64,000 bases of DNA from Cichorium intybus (lineage: Eukaryota > Streptophyta > Magnoliopsida > Asterales > Asteraceae), in NCBI GenBank assembly GCA_023525715.1, contig CM042011.1, forward strand, positions 59,479,854 to 59,543,853, in the 5' to 3' direction. A program made the position numbers and the translations under genes. Shown in pieces: positions 1-13,178 of the stretch (its first letter is position 1; each line of letters opens with the position of its first letter). Under the pieces are notes generated by a model. The model saw only the letters and a program-made list of their open reading frames with translations. It ran no database searches and was not told where the DNA came from.

Positions 1-240
1 ATGTTTTCCATTCTCGGAGAATACGAATTTTGACACCATTCTCGAAGAATATGAATTTTGACAGCATTCTTGAAGTTCTGCATGTACTCGTAAACCAGCA
101 TTCTCGGACAATATGAACTTTGACAGCATTCTCGGAGAATGTGGAATTTTTGGCTACGTTGGGTTAACATTTCACATTCTTGAAGAATATGAATTTTAAC
201 AGCATTCTCAGAGAATGAAGGTATAATCATTCTTGAAGAA
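1..240. repeat. Imperfect tandem repeat built on cattctcggagaatatgaa
   Basis: The phrase cattctcggagaatatgaattttgaca and variants (cattcttgaagaatatgaa) recur about eight times at irregular spacing. Each unit is itself partly palindromic (ttctcggagaa, ttcttgaagaa). It looks like a degenerate minisatellite or the end of a decayed transposon starting left of the window. No coding potential is evident, and 241-849 shows nothing I can name. Confidence 0.6.
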
Positions 241-847
241 TGGATCTTTACTTTGCTTGTTTTCTGTACTCTTCAAATTCCTCATCTGAGAATGTCCTCC
301 ATCAATTGAATTCCCCTTTCTTCTATTTTCACCTCCCTTCCATCACGTCTCAGTCCAACCTTAAGCAAAACAAAAGAAGGACCAGAAATTGGGAGAATGT
401 ACAACATATATTAGGCACGCAAAAGCCATAAAATAAATTGGGAGAATGTACAAACAAAGGGATGTTGATTGGAGGCCGATGGTGGTCCTCGTGGTTCTCG
501 ATTGCTGATCAGAAAGCATCAAGGAAGGAGGACACAACAGGACCAGCGCAGCTGCTGCCACTGCCAATGTCCCATGGCGGCAAAAATCGCCGAGATGGTG
601 GTGCTGGAAGCGATTGACGACATCAAAGGTTGGAATGGTAACCATATTTGAAGGTTGCCGGCGGTGGACTCCTTCGAATCATAATCGTGACTTCAAAAAT
701 TTCAATTTCCATAATTATAGGATCTGACTTTCCATTATTTTCGATTTTTATCTATGGTACGCGATAGTAAAAATACAGATATACCCTTTGGAAACAATTG
801 GACCAGATTTAGTATTACAATCACACGATACTTAAAAAATATATTTT

Positions 848-849
<2 letters not shown>

Positions 850-919
<70 letters not shown>
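850..919. repeat. (AT)n microsatellite
   Basis: Uninterrupted AT dinucleotide run of about 70 bp. The flanking DNA at 651-849 and 920-1148 is AT-rich with nothing recognisable. Confidence 0.95.
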
Positions 920-921
<2 letters not shown>

Positions 922-1148
922 GTTTTTAACTTGTAAATTTTAATGAGAAAGTAATGTTTACATTCTAAAAAGTAGTAACCCATTTAGTCTGTCAAACTTG
1001 TAGGCGTGGAGAGGGGAAAGACAATTACTTAGTGATAAAGCTTTGGTGACCATTGCCCCCTCCATCACGTTGCCACTGCCACGTCAATATCAAATGCCGT
1101 TATCCCAAGATGCCTCTCCATACCACCGGGCACCGGTTATAGTCGCGT

Positions 1149-2650
1149 GTGTTTTGTAAAAGTAATTTCTAACGAAAAAGTCATTAAATATTTTGGGAAA
1201 CTAACGAAAAAGTTATAAAATATTTTTTTAAATAGAAAAACCTAAGAAAGTAGAAAATTATTCAGTTTTTGACCCTTTTTTACCGGCTACCGGTAAAATG
1301 GCTAAACTGAATAAATTTACCAGTTTTCTAGGCTTTTCTGTCAAAATATTATTTTGAGACGTTTTCGTTAATTTCTCCAAAGTATCAGTTTTGGTCCTTA
1401 ATAGTTCTGGTCATTTACAATTTTGGTCTTTAACAATTTTAGTCCCTAATAGTTAATCTTTCACAGTTTTGGTCCTTAACAACTTTGGTCCTTTACGGTT
1501 TTGGTCCTTAACAATTTGGTCCTTCACAGTTTGGTCCTTCACGGTTTTGGTCCTTTACAATTTTAGTCCTTAACAGTTTTGGTCCTTCATAGTTTTGGTC
1601 CTTAATCCTTAATTTTGTCCAAACTTTAGGAAGGGATAAAAATTTCAGAAAGTCATAGAGAGGTTATGTGACACAAACGATGTTGTTATGCAGGCCCTAT
1701 GTACTCAAGAAAATCGTGGGCATGTACGTGGGATGGGAAAATATGTAACCCCGCACCAATTTTTATTTGGCCAAGAACATTAAGCACTACATGGACAATG
1801 AGAACAAGAATCTTCATTAACGGTTCAAAAAGCTTGAAGGCGAGGTAAAAAAACTGAAAGAATCATGAACATTGCTATAATAAACATTTAAATAGAAGTG
1901 TATCGCTTACTTTTAGCATTGTTCTATTTACATATTTGAATATTTATTATAGCATTGTTCATATTTCTTTTAGTTTTTCTACCTCACCTTCAAGCTTCTT
2001 GAACCATTAATGAAGCTTATTGTTCTCACTGTCCATGTAGTGCTTAATGGTCTTGGGAAAAAGTATTGGTGCGAGGTTACATATTATCTCATCCTACGTA
2101 CATGCCCACGGTTTTCCTGAGTATGTAGGGTCTGCATAAAAACATCGTTTGTCCCACATATAATATCTCCATGACTTTCTAAATTTATTTTTAGCCCTTC
2201 CTATAGTTGGGACAAAATTAAGGTTTAGGGACCAAAACTATGAAGGACCAAAACTGTTAAGGAATAAAATTGTGAAGGACCAAAACTGTTAAGGACCAAA
2301 ACTGTGAAGGACCAAACTGTGAAGGACCATAACTGTGAAGGACCAAAGTTGTCAAGGACCAAAATTGTGAAGGATTAACTGTTAGGGACTAAAAGTGTTA
2401 AGAGACCAAAATTGTGAAGGACCAAAACTGATATTTTGGAGAAATTAACGAAAAAGTCCCAAAATAATTTATTGACAGAAAAGCCCAGAAAACTGGTAAA
2501 ATTATTCAGTTTAGCCATTTTCTGCCATAACCGGTAAAAAATGGCTAAATTGAATAATTTACCGGTTTCCAGGGCTTTTCTGTTCAAAAAAATATTTTAG
2601 GACTTTTTTGTTAATTTCCCAAAATATCGGGACTTTCTGTAAATAACACT
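1149..2650. mobile_element. Foldback element with nested palindromes
   Basis: The left arm (about 1149-1895) and right arm (about 1925-2650) are imperfect reverse complements, meeting near 1908. Each arm contains an array of tttggtccttaaca-type units (1380-1620 and its complement at 2220-2430). Each arm also contains its own palindrome of about 200 bp centred on accggctaccggt (near 1285) and the equivalent near 2535. The outer ends both read gtgtt inward. I could not find a convincing target-site duplication, so the exact ends are uncertain. There is no transposase, so it is a non-autonomous foldback DNA transposon of unknown superfamily. Confidence 0.7.
1380..1620. repeat. Tandem tttggtccttaaca repeat, left copy
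   Basis: About fifteen units of 13-17 bp of the form (t)ttggtcctt(a/c)aca run in tandem inside the left arm of the foldback. The reverse-complement array is at 2220-2430. This phrase is common near transposon ends in plant genomes. Confidence 0.75.
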
Positions 2651-2711
2651 ATATATAAAAGAAGACTTTCTATGTATATTATAGAATACATGTCGTTTTT
2701 AGGGTAATTCA

Positions 2712-3641
2712 GGGGCTGTTTGTTTTTTCTTTGCGGATCTTCCTGACCACTTTTGTCTGCGCCACGCAGACGGCGCGCAGACATGGACCTTCGCAGAGTG
2801 TTTGTTTTTTCGAAGACCGCAGACTTAAAAAAGTCTGCGCGTCCTCTTTTTGGGACAGACATGGACCCATGTCTTCAAGGGTCTGCAGAGCTCTTCTAGT
2901 AATAAATTAATACAATTTAATCTTAAAAAAAGAAATAGACATATCGTTTTCTCCTCCAACCGGTCTCGTGTTTTCTCTTCCTTGCATCGTCGACCAAACC
3001 GCATCCGCCGGCCACCTTCGATTTAAAAAAAAAGAAATACGTATATTTGTTTTTAAAAACACTTTGATTTTTTAACTAATAGTTGCGATTTTTTTATCAC
3101 CATTATTTTTTCGAAGTAAATAATATTTATTTTTCTATGTTTTTAAATAAAATGAAGATAAATTTGTAAAACTTTTGAAAAAATGTCACAAACTTAAGAA
3201 AATAAATGTTTGCTTTGATCCTTAAATTCGTTAATATCATATAATAGACGCTTTTTTTATTGTAAATCATACTTATAAACTATTTGAAACATACAAATAT
3301 ATTTTAACATTAGAACTTTGGTTCACAATCTTACGCAAATTTTTAGCTTTACAAACTATTTGTAAATCCAACTTTGGTTACGTACTTTTTATTCTTTATT
3401 ATTTAAAAAAATAAATGTTTGCTTTAATTCGTTAATATTATAAATTGAACGTATTCACGTGTTTTACTTAAAAAACAGTTTATTTAAATTTCAGTTTATT
3501 TTCACAACCTGCAGACTTTAAAAAACAAACAGACTTCTTCTTGCAGTCTGCAGACATTTAGTCCACCTCTTTTTTGTAGATGCTCTGCAGATGTGGTCCG
3601 CAGACTGCAGGCCTTTTACCTCTTCAAAAACAAACAGCACC
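2712..3641. mobile_element. hAT-like non-autonomous element (930 bp)
   Basis: The terminal inverted repeats are ggggctgtttgttttt at the left and, read inward, ggtgctgtttgttttt at the right. The flanking octamers gtaattca (2704-2711) and gtagtgaa (3642-3649) match at five of eight positions, consistent with a degraded 8-bp hAT target duplication. Subterminal regions at both ends are rich in the motif tctgcagac or cgcagac, a plausible transposase-binding repeat. The AT-rich core has no ORF. 3650-4590 holds nothing I recognise. Confidence 0.6.
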
Positions 3642-4584
3642 GTAGTGAAAATATAGAAGTGTTTAAGGAAACTAAAATTTTCTTTTAGGACGTAAAAAGA
3701 TAAAGTGAAACAAGGGGAATTCCTTGCCTTCTTGGGTAGCTTTGGAACAAAAACTTTATAGTAAGAAAGTGAAAAGAAACTTCCAAAGAAAATCTACGGC
3801 AAAACTAATTCTTCTCTCATTTTCAGAAACATGGTTAAGTTGAGTAGCCGTGGACCAATATGAAAAAAGTTAATTAAGACAACCAAAATCTTTAGTTTTG
3901 GTAAACATGCAATGTAGGAGGGTGCGGATACCAGCTCTGGTAAACCATAACACGCGTTTATTTTTTGGAGCATGATTAATACCTAATTAAGAAAAAAAGT
4001 CGTCTGTAGGTTGTCACCAAGATGGGTTTGGTTGCTTTTGGCAAGATGGCGTTTCTTCCACACTATTTGTACTTGGTTATTGCTTTTCTCAAAGGTTGAT
4101 CGTCGTCGTTTGCTTTATGGTTTGGTGCACAAAATCATTTGTCGTACACAAATTATTGAGTGAGGATACATGAACCTATACGTGCTTTTTGGGATGTTGG
4201 TATGAATCGTTGTAGAATAAGGTTTTGAACTATTGAAGTACTCTTTTGAATAAGATATTTGGCTTCCTATCATTAGGCTTCACGGTATGATACCAAAAAT
4301 CCCAACTCGGATGGCATGCCATGCCGCCGGCATGGACCACCCTGCGATAGCGGCATGGGTCTTCAGCGGCGAGATGTTATAGATGAAATCAGCCGCTTTC
4401 TTCATTGTCTTATCCCTTTTTCTTGGCGGCACCACCCCTAACCTCTTTCTCTTCTTCCTTTTCTTTCTCGATTTCTGCCGTGACATCAATTTGTGTCGTT
4501 ACCGACGGTCTTAAAATATTAAATGGACTGAAATCGTTTTATGTAAAAGCTCTGTTCCCCTTTTCCAATTTATATTAAGTTATC

Positions 4585-5340
<756 letters not shown>

Positions 5341-5577
5341 CGTGCGATGCGGCGGCGGCAAATAATTCGTTTTGATGAATAGGTTGTGGTTGGCGATTAA
5401 TTTTATTTCGACAAATAGTTTTCAAACGACTTTTAGTCTCCTTTTGGTGAGTAGCAAATTGATTCGTTTTGGCAATTACGATTTAGGTTTTAGGTTTCAG
5501 ATGGGGGAGGGGGTTTGATGAATACGAGAGCGATTAATTTTTTTCCGGACGATTGATTACCTTTCTGGGGATGCCGC

Positions 5578-5600
5578 CGGGGGGGGGAGGGGGGGGGGGG
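5578..5600 (+). other. G-run with quadruplex potential
   Basis: Twenty-three bases contain only one A among Gs. Such a tract could form a G-quadruplex and is also prone to assembly error. Confidence 0.6.
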
Positions 5601-6493
5601 TTCTTCGAATATATTTTTTCAAGGAATATGTTCTTTCATGGTTTCTGTCTTTGGATAAGATACTGGTTTGTATCCGACAGTTCCAAAACCGAAACTCTAT
5701 GATGGATATCGGTTTGGATTCCTAAATTTTGTAACCGATCTAACATGTGTACCCATCTGAACATGTTTTTAGTTTTCTTTTGACTAACCCGAAAACTCAA
5801 AATCGTTTTTAAGTTTTCGAGTCTTCATATTGCTCTAATTTTTATCGGCGATTAGTTTTCTTTCTTTTTATTCCAGTCAGCAGCTTTCTATTGGTGAATT
5901 TGTTAACTTAATTATCCAAGGTTTTGATTGCCTTTCTAAAATACAAATATATTGTTGGTGTTGATTGGTTTTTTAGTTTCATTTTATTGAATAGTTTATT
6001 TCAAGATTATGTCATATTTGAAACGACATGTAATATGGTTGTATCTACACATAACATAGATGTAAAATAGTTTCCTTCCAGAACCTTGTTCCGCTGCACC
6101 ACTAAACACGCAATGTTCATATATAAGTCAAGCTTCGTCAAATACAACTTAAATTTTATGACAAACTGCAAGAATTTATTTATGTGTTATTAAGTTACTG
6201 GTCATGTATGCATCGAATTTAGTTGTAAAATAACATAGGCACTAAACGAAACTGATTAAAAGTAGAGAAAATTACATGAATGGTCCCTGTGGTTTGGGAT
6301 AACTTGCGCGTTCGGTCCCTATCTTTTTTTTTAACTCGGACCGTCCCTAACGTTTGATTTTGTTGCGCTCTTGGTCCCTAATAGATGTAGAAAGACTGAT
6401 TTACCCTTAATAACTTATTTTTTAGTCTTCTTTATATTATTTATTATTTTTATATTAAAAAAAAGAAAAATCTCACCCGCAAATCAATCCCAA

Positions 6494-6496
<3 letters not shown>

Positions 6497-6555
<59 letters not shown>
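6497..6555 (+). repeat. (CT)n microsatellite
   Basis: Uninterrupted CT run inside the MULE-like element. Confidence 0.95.
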
Positions 6556-6558
<3 letters not shown>

Positions 6559-6586
6559 TAATGGATGAATAAAGAACCACCGGACT

Positions 6587-7012
6587 ATCCTTACCCCCAT
6601 CTCCGTCGTTTCCCTTCTCTGTTTAATCTTTGTTCATCGGAAAAACCCAACCCTAATTTGTCGATTCTTGAGAATGACGAAATGTGGAGATATATGTGGA
6701 TGTTTGTTTCAGTTGGTGCAATTGGGAAAATACAAAGTCAGAGGACGATCTTTGTCGATTCCTGATGGAGTCGATCACCAGATGATCTTCAACCAAATTA
6801 TCCTTACCCCTGTCTCCGCCGTTTCCCTCCTCCGTTTAATCTTCGTTCATCGGAAAAACCCAACCCTAATTTGTCGATTCTTGAGAATGACGAAATGTGG
6901 AGATATATGTGGCTATTTGTTTCAGTTGGTGCAATTAGGCAAATACAAAGTCAGAGGACGATCTTTGTCGATTCCTGATGGAGTCGATCACCAGATGATC
7001 TTCAATCAGGTA
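6587..7012 (+). repeat. 213-bp tandem duplication inside the MULE-like element
   Basis: The block starting near 6587 is repeated with period 213 from about 6800, with few differences. Both copies contain the same stretch around gaatgacgaaatgtggagat. The duplicated stretch keeps an open frame (6668-7147), but the product resembles nothing I recognise. It may be a captured exon. Confidence 0.85.
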
Positions 7013-7388
7013 CCACTCATGATACCATTTCCGAACCATTTGTACTTCCAGGCGATGCCAAAATCGCTCTCTTCACCAAAACCACCACTTCCGTCACCAA
7101 CCAACCCCAGCGCCAACCCAACATGCGTTCATCAAGAACGAAAATGAAACTCATAATTGAAAATCAAACCCAGAAACTATGTTCAATCTAGAAAAGAAAA
7201 ATCAAACCAAGAAAAGCTAAAGGATTTGAAATTCGAAACTCTGTCATCGTTACCATCTAGGGGGAATGGAAGAGAAATTGATGTTCCTGTTCCTGTGGTC
7301 TGGGGTCCTAACAGGTTTAACTTGAAATAAAACTTAATATGATGGGATTCGTATGCAAGTGTGGAGACACCGAAGTAATTAGTGTGCA

Positions 7389-7534
7389 AGTCCATCAAGA
7401 AGGTCGTAACAGGTTCATCCCTTCTCCGATCTGGTGAGCATGAAGAGATTTTCGCTAGATAAGTCCATCAAGAAGGTCGTAACAGGTTCATCCCTTCTCC
7501 GATCTTTTGAGGATGAAGAGATTTTCGCTGCCCC
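7389..7534 (+). repeat. 73-bp tandem duplication inside the MULE-like element
   Basis: A block containing tccatcaagaaggtcgtaac starts at 7391 and recurs at 7464, followed by the same atgaagagattttcgct sequence. 8143-8830, outside the element, is AT-rich with nothing recognisable. Confidence 0.8.
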
Positions 7535-8830
7535 TCCATCCCCTGTGCAGGCCGTCATCGATCCCCACCCCCCATCCGATATATCATCATTGGCAAACAG
7601 CTACCTGCAACACCACCATCGAACCCCTCGCAGGTATCCTACACCACCACCACCGAACCCATCACAACTCCTCACCGGTAGGAACAGAAATTCCAGATTC
7701 AAAGATTTCTCAGACCCTAACTCAATGCGAATCCCGACCAAGTAATTTCATCGCTACTTTAGGGCTTGTGAAAGAGAGAGATAGAGAGCAGCTGGTGAGT
7801 GTTACAGGGTAGAAATGAGAGATGAGGGGAGGGGAGAAGCCGTGGAGGAGATAGCCGGAGATGGAGGTTGTGGGTATTTAGAAAATGTGAGATGAAAGTG
7901 GGAATGAAGATCGCAGGAGGCTTAGGGCTGATGGGGTAATTATATATATTTTAATTTGAAAATAAAAGGAATAATAAAAATGAAATTATTAAGGGTAAAA
8001 TAGACTTTTATGTCTAGGAGAGACCAAGCGCACAACAAAACTAAAAATTAAGGAACGTCCGAGTTAAAAAAGGTTTTAGAGACCAAACATGCAAGTTACC
8101 CCATACCACAAGGACCATTCATGTAATTTTCTCTTAAAAGTACCGGTTGGAATAGTCTTAATTAAAACCCACAAATGATTGTAAATTTAAATTCATTTAG
8201 TCAAATATAAATAACTTATAAATACGATTATTACTATTTTAATATCACCAATTTCAAAATAATACATTATGAAAACTATCATAAAGATTTTGAAATAATT
8301 TGGTGACCTTAAATATCACAAAATTCAATAAAATTCAAAATTTTCTAATTTCGAAGGTATGAAAACATTAGTTATTTTTAAACTGTCAATATTTTTAAAT
8401 TTTCAAACTTTTGAAATTTTGAAGATATGAAAACCTAGGCCGGGTAGAGGTAAATTTCAAATTTTCTATATTTCAAAAATTTTCAATGTTTATAAATTTA
8501 AAAAAATCCAAACTTAATCCGTATTATATTAAACGCAATGAACTGTTAACATTACTATTCAATTAACATTTATTAGGAATTGTAGATTTTAGTGAACATT
8601 TGTCACTTTAAATTAACTTGTATTTGGTGTCGATAAATAAAAATTAGTTTAACAACAAATTATAGCATTTTACTTTCACCTTTTTTTAATAAATAACACC
8701 ATACTTTTGTATTTTTACCCAATTAAATTTAAAATTAGAATATTGTGATAAGAATAAAATTGAAAGTAGAATGCTACAATTGGTTTGTATTTTTACCCAA
8801 ATTCTGATTTTCCCCCATTTTGTTGCTTAC

Positions 8831-8979
8831 TGTTGATATGTGGAATAATACCCTCTTAGGGTTTGCATTAATTAACATCAGTATAAATAATACAGAGGTT
8901 AGGACATTTACATAAAGGACCCTGAACTATAAACAAGTATAAAACCTACACACTAAATATAAAACGTATACAATTAACA
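8831..8979 (-). repeat. 3' LTR of element A
   Basis: 149-bp LTR, tgttga...attaaca on the plus strand, matching the copy at 42242-42390. The polypurine tract follows immediately (ctccccctcag, read as purines on the minus strand). Confidence 0.93.
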
Positions 8980-9042
8980 CTCCCCCTCAGTTTGACCAGG
9001 AGGTTCCCTAATGGTTAAACTGTCCCGAAAATCCAAGAAGAG

Positions 9043-10559
9043 CTATGTAGGTAGTCCTATAGTAAAAATATCTGCAAACTGATGAGCCGACGGGACATGC
9101 TGCACACGAACTTGACCAATAGCAACACGTTCCCTGACAAAATGCAAATATATTTCCACATGTTTGGTTCGTTGGTGCTGAACCGGGTTAGCGGCTAAGT
9201 ACATGGCACTCACATTGTCACAGAAGACGACCGTAGATCGAGTTAACGGGCAAGAAAGCTCAAGAAGTAAGTTACGTAGCAATGCAGTTTCAGCAACGAC
9301 ATTGGCCACGCCCCTAAACTCAGCTTCAGCACTAGACCGGGAAACAACGTGTTGACGTTTGGAGGTCCATGAGATAAGGTTGCCACCGAGATAAATACAA
9401 AACCCTGACGTGGACCGACGTGTCTGAGGACAGCCAGCCCAATCAGCATCAGAATAAGAAACCAAACGGTCGACATGTGATGGACAAATGAAGAGACCAT
9501 GGCGAAGGGTACCCTTGAGATAACGCAGGATACGTTTGAGGGCGAGAAAATGAGGTTCACAAGGGTCATGCATAAAGAGACAAACCTGCTGAACCGCATA
9601 CGCAATATCAGGACGTGTGAAGGTCAGATATTGAAGAGCCCCAGTTAAGCTTCGATATAGGGTCGGATCTGAGACCGGCTGACCGGAAGAGGAAAGCTTC
9701 GGCTTAGTATCCGTCGGAGTGCTACATGAGTTGCATGAGAGCAAATCAGTACGTGATAGAATCTCCTTAGTGAAAGCGGTCTGAGAAAGAAACAGACCGT
9801 TCGTCGAGCGAGTAGCAGCAATGCCGAGAAAGAAGGATAGAGGGCCAAGGTCCGTCATGGAGAACTTAGTCGAGAGGCGAGTGATAACTCGTGTAATGAG
9901 AGAGGGACTGGATGTTGTAAGGATAATGTCATCGACATAGAGAAGCAGATAAATAGTCTCAGTGCCACGATGAAAGGTGCACAATGAAGAGTCAAAACGA
10001 CTGCTGGTGAAACCAAGGGAGGAGATAAAAACGGCGAACAGCTGATACCACGCACGAGGAGCCTGCTTAAGACCATATAAGGCTTTTCATAGCCGACACA
10101 CGTGGTCAGGAAAGGAGGGGTGAACATAGCCAGGAGGCTGTTTCATGTAAACCTCTTCGGTAAGGTCACCATGAAGGAAGGCATTTTTTACGTCGAGTTG
10201 ATGAATGAGCCACTGGCAAGATAGGGCAATGCTACGGACGGTACAGATAGTGGCAGGTTTAACCATGGGGCTAAACGTGTCATCAAAGTCGAGGCCAGGT
10301 TGTTGAGAAAAACCCTAAGCAACAAGCCTACCTTTATACCAGTCAAGGTTACCGTGAGAGTCAAACTTGTGACGGTAAAGCCATCGACAGCCAACTATGT
10401 TGGCAGAGGAGGGAGGGGGAACCAGATCCCATGTGTGATTGTCAGTGAAGGCAGTCATCTCAGCATCCATAGCGAGCTTCCAATTAGGATCACGCGTGGC
10501 CTGAGCAGTGGATCGAGGTATCGGGGAGAAGGTATCTGTAGCAGACAGATTGAGGAGGA
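9043..10559 (-). pseudogene. Element A reverse transcriptase and RNase H
   Basis: This is the C-terminal half of a copia polyprotein. Read on the minus strand from 10559 it shows the RT start (DPNWKLAMDAEMTAF), the YGLKQAPRAW block near 10070 and the catalytic LYVDDIIL near 9925. RNase H follows, with SDADWAGC, STSGFC and the SSAEAEF signature, and the TKHVEI and FADIFT C-terminal blocks. The longest open piece is 9043-9984. Upstream of it two in-frame stops interrupt RT, one just before GFSQQ and one just before KALYGLKQ; both can be explained by C-to-T changes (Q or R codons). The frame runs directly into the integrase side at 39211 once one TSD copy of element B is discounted. Confidence 0.93.
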
Positions 10560-11272
10560 TAAAACACCCGGCTTTTAAAACAAAAACACCCCTGAAAATT
10601 TTTCATTAAAAACAAAGGTTTCATTACATAAAACCATAACAAAAGGGGTATATTTTAATAAAAACGGGTACAAGTGTATCAAGGAGAGTATATAATACCA
10701 TAATCTCCTTTAAAGCCGGGCTGCTACTGACAGCATCTATGAGTCCCACTTCTTAGTCACGGACTCTATCTTTTCCCTATCAGAATCATGCTAACCTGCA
10801 GGGACATTTAACAAATATCGTGAGCTATAAAGCTCAGTGAGTAATCATATCTGCAAATAACATGTACAATAAATACATCCATATATAATTCTTTATATAT
10901 GATACATATATTTATTTTTTCATCTTTCAATATCAAATATCATTTTATAGCCTTTTCTGGCTAAACATGTATATCTGTCTGGATATCGGACCCAGACTAC
11001 TAGCCTTACCGGCTGATCATATATCTCTTAGGATTTCGCATCCTGTTTCATAGCCTTACCGGCTGGAAAGTAATATCATGTGATTATCCAATCACTTTAT
11101 CACCTCTAATCCGTTATTTGCATACCGATCATATCAATTCTGTTTACCATCCAGGCCATATGTATATAAAAGAGAATATTCATACAAATTCTCGATTACC
11201 ATTTCTGTCCCCTGTTTCCTAGTCATATTTGACTATACCATATATCATGACTATATAAGTCGTATCATTTGT

Positions 11273-11775
11273 CATGGCTATACAAGCCGCACCAAAACAT
11301 TTCCAGCATATGAATCATAGCCCGAAGGCCGCACCAGTTTGAGTTCAACGACCCGGAATCATAGCCATAAGGCCGCACCACTTCTATATAATAATATCAT
11401 AGCCATATAGGCCGCACCAGTTGGATATAACATCCAGTATCATAACCACAAGTGGCCGCACCATCTATTAACAGCTTATTTCATAATCAATTATGGCTCA
11501 CGGGTTTACCCGCTATTGCCTAGACTCACGGCTCCGTTCTTGTCATCGCAATGACTCACGGCTTATCCGGTATTGCCTTATTAAAGTGGACTCACAGCTC
11601 CGTTCTTGTCTATCGCAGACTCACGGCTTATCTGGTATTGTCGTATTACTGACTCACAGCTCCGTTCTTGTCTATAACAGACTCACGGCTTATCTGGTAT
11701 TGTCGTATCACGGTTTATCTGTTTATTGACTCACAGCTCCGTTCTTGTCTTTCTCAGACTCACGGCTTATCTGGT
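11273..11775. repeat. Two tandem arrays in the element B LTR
   Basis: From 11273 to 11465, five units of the form catagcc-n-aaggccgcacca recur every 40-50 bp; each has a small hairpin pairing ggct with agcc. From 11492 to 11775, units pairing gactcacggctccgttcttgtc with actcacggcttatctggtattg recur about five times. The same arrays are at 37305-37807 in the other LTR. They would lie in the transcribed leader if the TATA box at 12854-12861 is used. Confidence 0.8.
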
Positions 11776-12260
11776 GTTGTCATTTTCACATGTCTTTACA
11801 CTCGTCATTTTCGTCCCCCGAAGCTGTTTCAACCTGTAACAGTTCAATCATCATATATCATATATGATATCAGTGAGATTACTCACCTGGATGTTAGCTG
11901 CATTTAAATCCCGGTTGTTTCTTGCCTTTGCATGCACCACAACCATTTTGTCCCACACCTATTTATCCATTTCATATCAAATGATAATAGATTAATAATC
12001 ATTTCAATTGACTCTAATACATAAGAGTCCAATATTATGCAACTATAAACCATCCCTAGATGATAAACTTTCCATTTATCATCTTTTCACAAGTTTTACT
12101 ATTTACCGGGGCATTCATATCGATCTACAGTGCCCCTGAGGAGTCGAAAACTCAATTTAGTAATTTGCCCCGACTTTTCAAACCATTAGGGACTTATGGT
12201 TCAAGTTTGAGGTAAATCGGACAAGCCAAACAAAAGTTAGCATTTTGGACTCCCTGTCTA

Positions 12261-12350
12261 GTGGGCACACTGCGCCAGGTATCAGGCGCACTGCGCCTGG
12301 GCGCACCCCGCCCTGATCCTGGGCGCACTGCGCCCTGCGCCTGGGCAGTC
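12261..12350. repeat. GC-rich palindrome cluster in the element B LTR
   Basis: Near-palindromic units of the type ggcgcactgcgcc occur about five times within 90 bp. They stand out sharply from AT-rich surroundings. The paired copy is at 38293-38380. Confidence 0.85.
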
Positions 12351-12853
12351 TCCTGATCAGTCGCGATTTGTGCACTGTAGCACGCAGTTTTGGCCTATTA
12401 AGTCCTTAATCCAGTTCTTAATCGTATGGGGTTTGTTTACTGACTAAAACCCTTTAATAAAACAAGGTTTTAATCCAAAGAAACAACCTCAATCAATCAA
12501 ATGCAGAAATTAGGGTTCTTGAGCCAAAACCCCAATTCATCAACAATAGCAACCTACTTCCATTTTTCTTGAATTAAGTCCTTTTAGCATGACTAATTGG
12601 AAGTGTTAAGCTACTTTCAACCACATATCATAACTGAAATTTGCAGATTTCAGTTTCTATCAAACCCATCAAGAATACCTCAAGAACTTGGCTAGAAAAT
12701 CAAATTACTAACCTTGTTTAACTTAGGAATCACCAATTCCAAGCTATGATTCCAATTCCTTGCTTCAAGCTTCAAAGATTTCCATGTTTTTGCTCTCAAA
12801 AACCCTTCCCGTTGCTGTACAAATGGCCAGTCAAAGAAGAGAGTCAACCTCTC

Positions 12854-12861
12854 TATTTATA
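12854..12861 (-). promoter_or_regulatory. Probable TATA box of the element B LTR
   Basis: TATAAATA on the minus strand in a GAGAGG context, about 320 bp into the LTR. An identical copy is at 38886-38893 in the 5' LTR. Confidence 0.5.
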
Positions 12862-13178
12862 CTTCCAAAATTTACAAATTTGGTCCTTAAGTTCCATTTC
12901 TTGAACTTTGGCCACAATAATCAAGTTTTATGACATAAAACTTTCATTTCTTATATTTTTACCACAAGGAACAATATTTTTACACAATTGGTCCTTCACA
13001 TGGTCAAATGACCAAATTACCCTTTTGTGGTAAAATGACCAATTTACCCTTTTATGGTAAAATGACCAATTTACCCTTTTCTTCTAGTATTACTTTCTAA
13101 TACTTAGAACACCATGTTAAATCATAAATACACTATGATTAACATTTTAATACTTAACAAAAGTGTCGTGGTGTTACA

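Larger units (their letters stand above)
6265..8133. mobile_element. MULE-like element with 9-bp TSD
   Basis: The terminal inverted repeats are about 160 bp. Both ends begin gagaaaattacatgaatggt when read inward (6265-6425 and 7975-8133). The element is flanked by a perfect 9-bp direct duplication, ttaaaagta, at 6256-6264 and 8134-8142, the target size typical of Mutator-like elements. The interior contains a CT microsatellite, a 213-bp tandem duplication and a second shorter duplication, and no transposase. I could not identify the source of the interior, which may be captured genomic DNA (Pack-MULE-like). Confidence 0.85.
10560..13178 (-). repeat. 3' LTR of element B
   Basis: About 2619 bp and nearly identical to 36593-39210. 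A likely TATA box, TATAAATA on the minus strand, is at 12854-12861. Notable modules are a cluster of ggcgcactgcgcc palindromes (12261-12350) and arrays of short imperfect repeats at 11273-11775. The first base of the LTR is T followed by A here rather than TG, probably a G-to-A change. Confidence 0.92.

Noticed and set aside
4280..4489. 69-codon Lys/Arg-rich minus-strand ORF
   Set aside because: No recognisable family, no splice or promoter context and low-complexity start; more likely chance.
11493..11907. Small ORFs in the element B LTR (also 37525-37939)
   Set aside because: They are produced by the tandem actcacggct array in each LTR.
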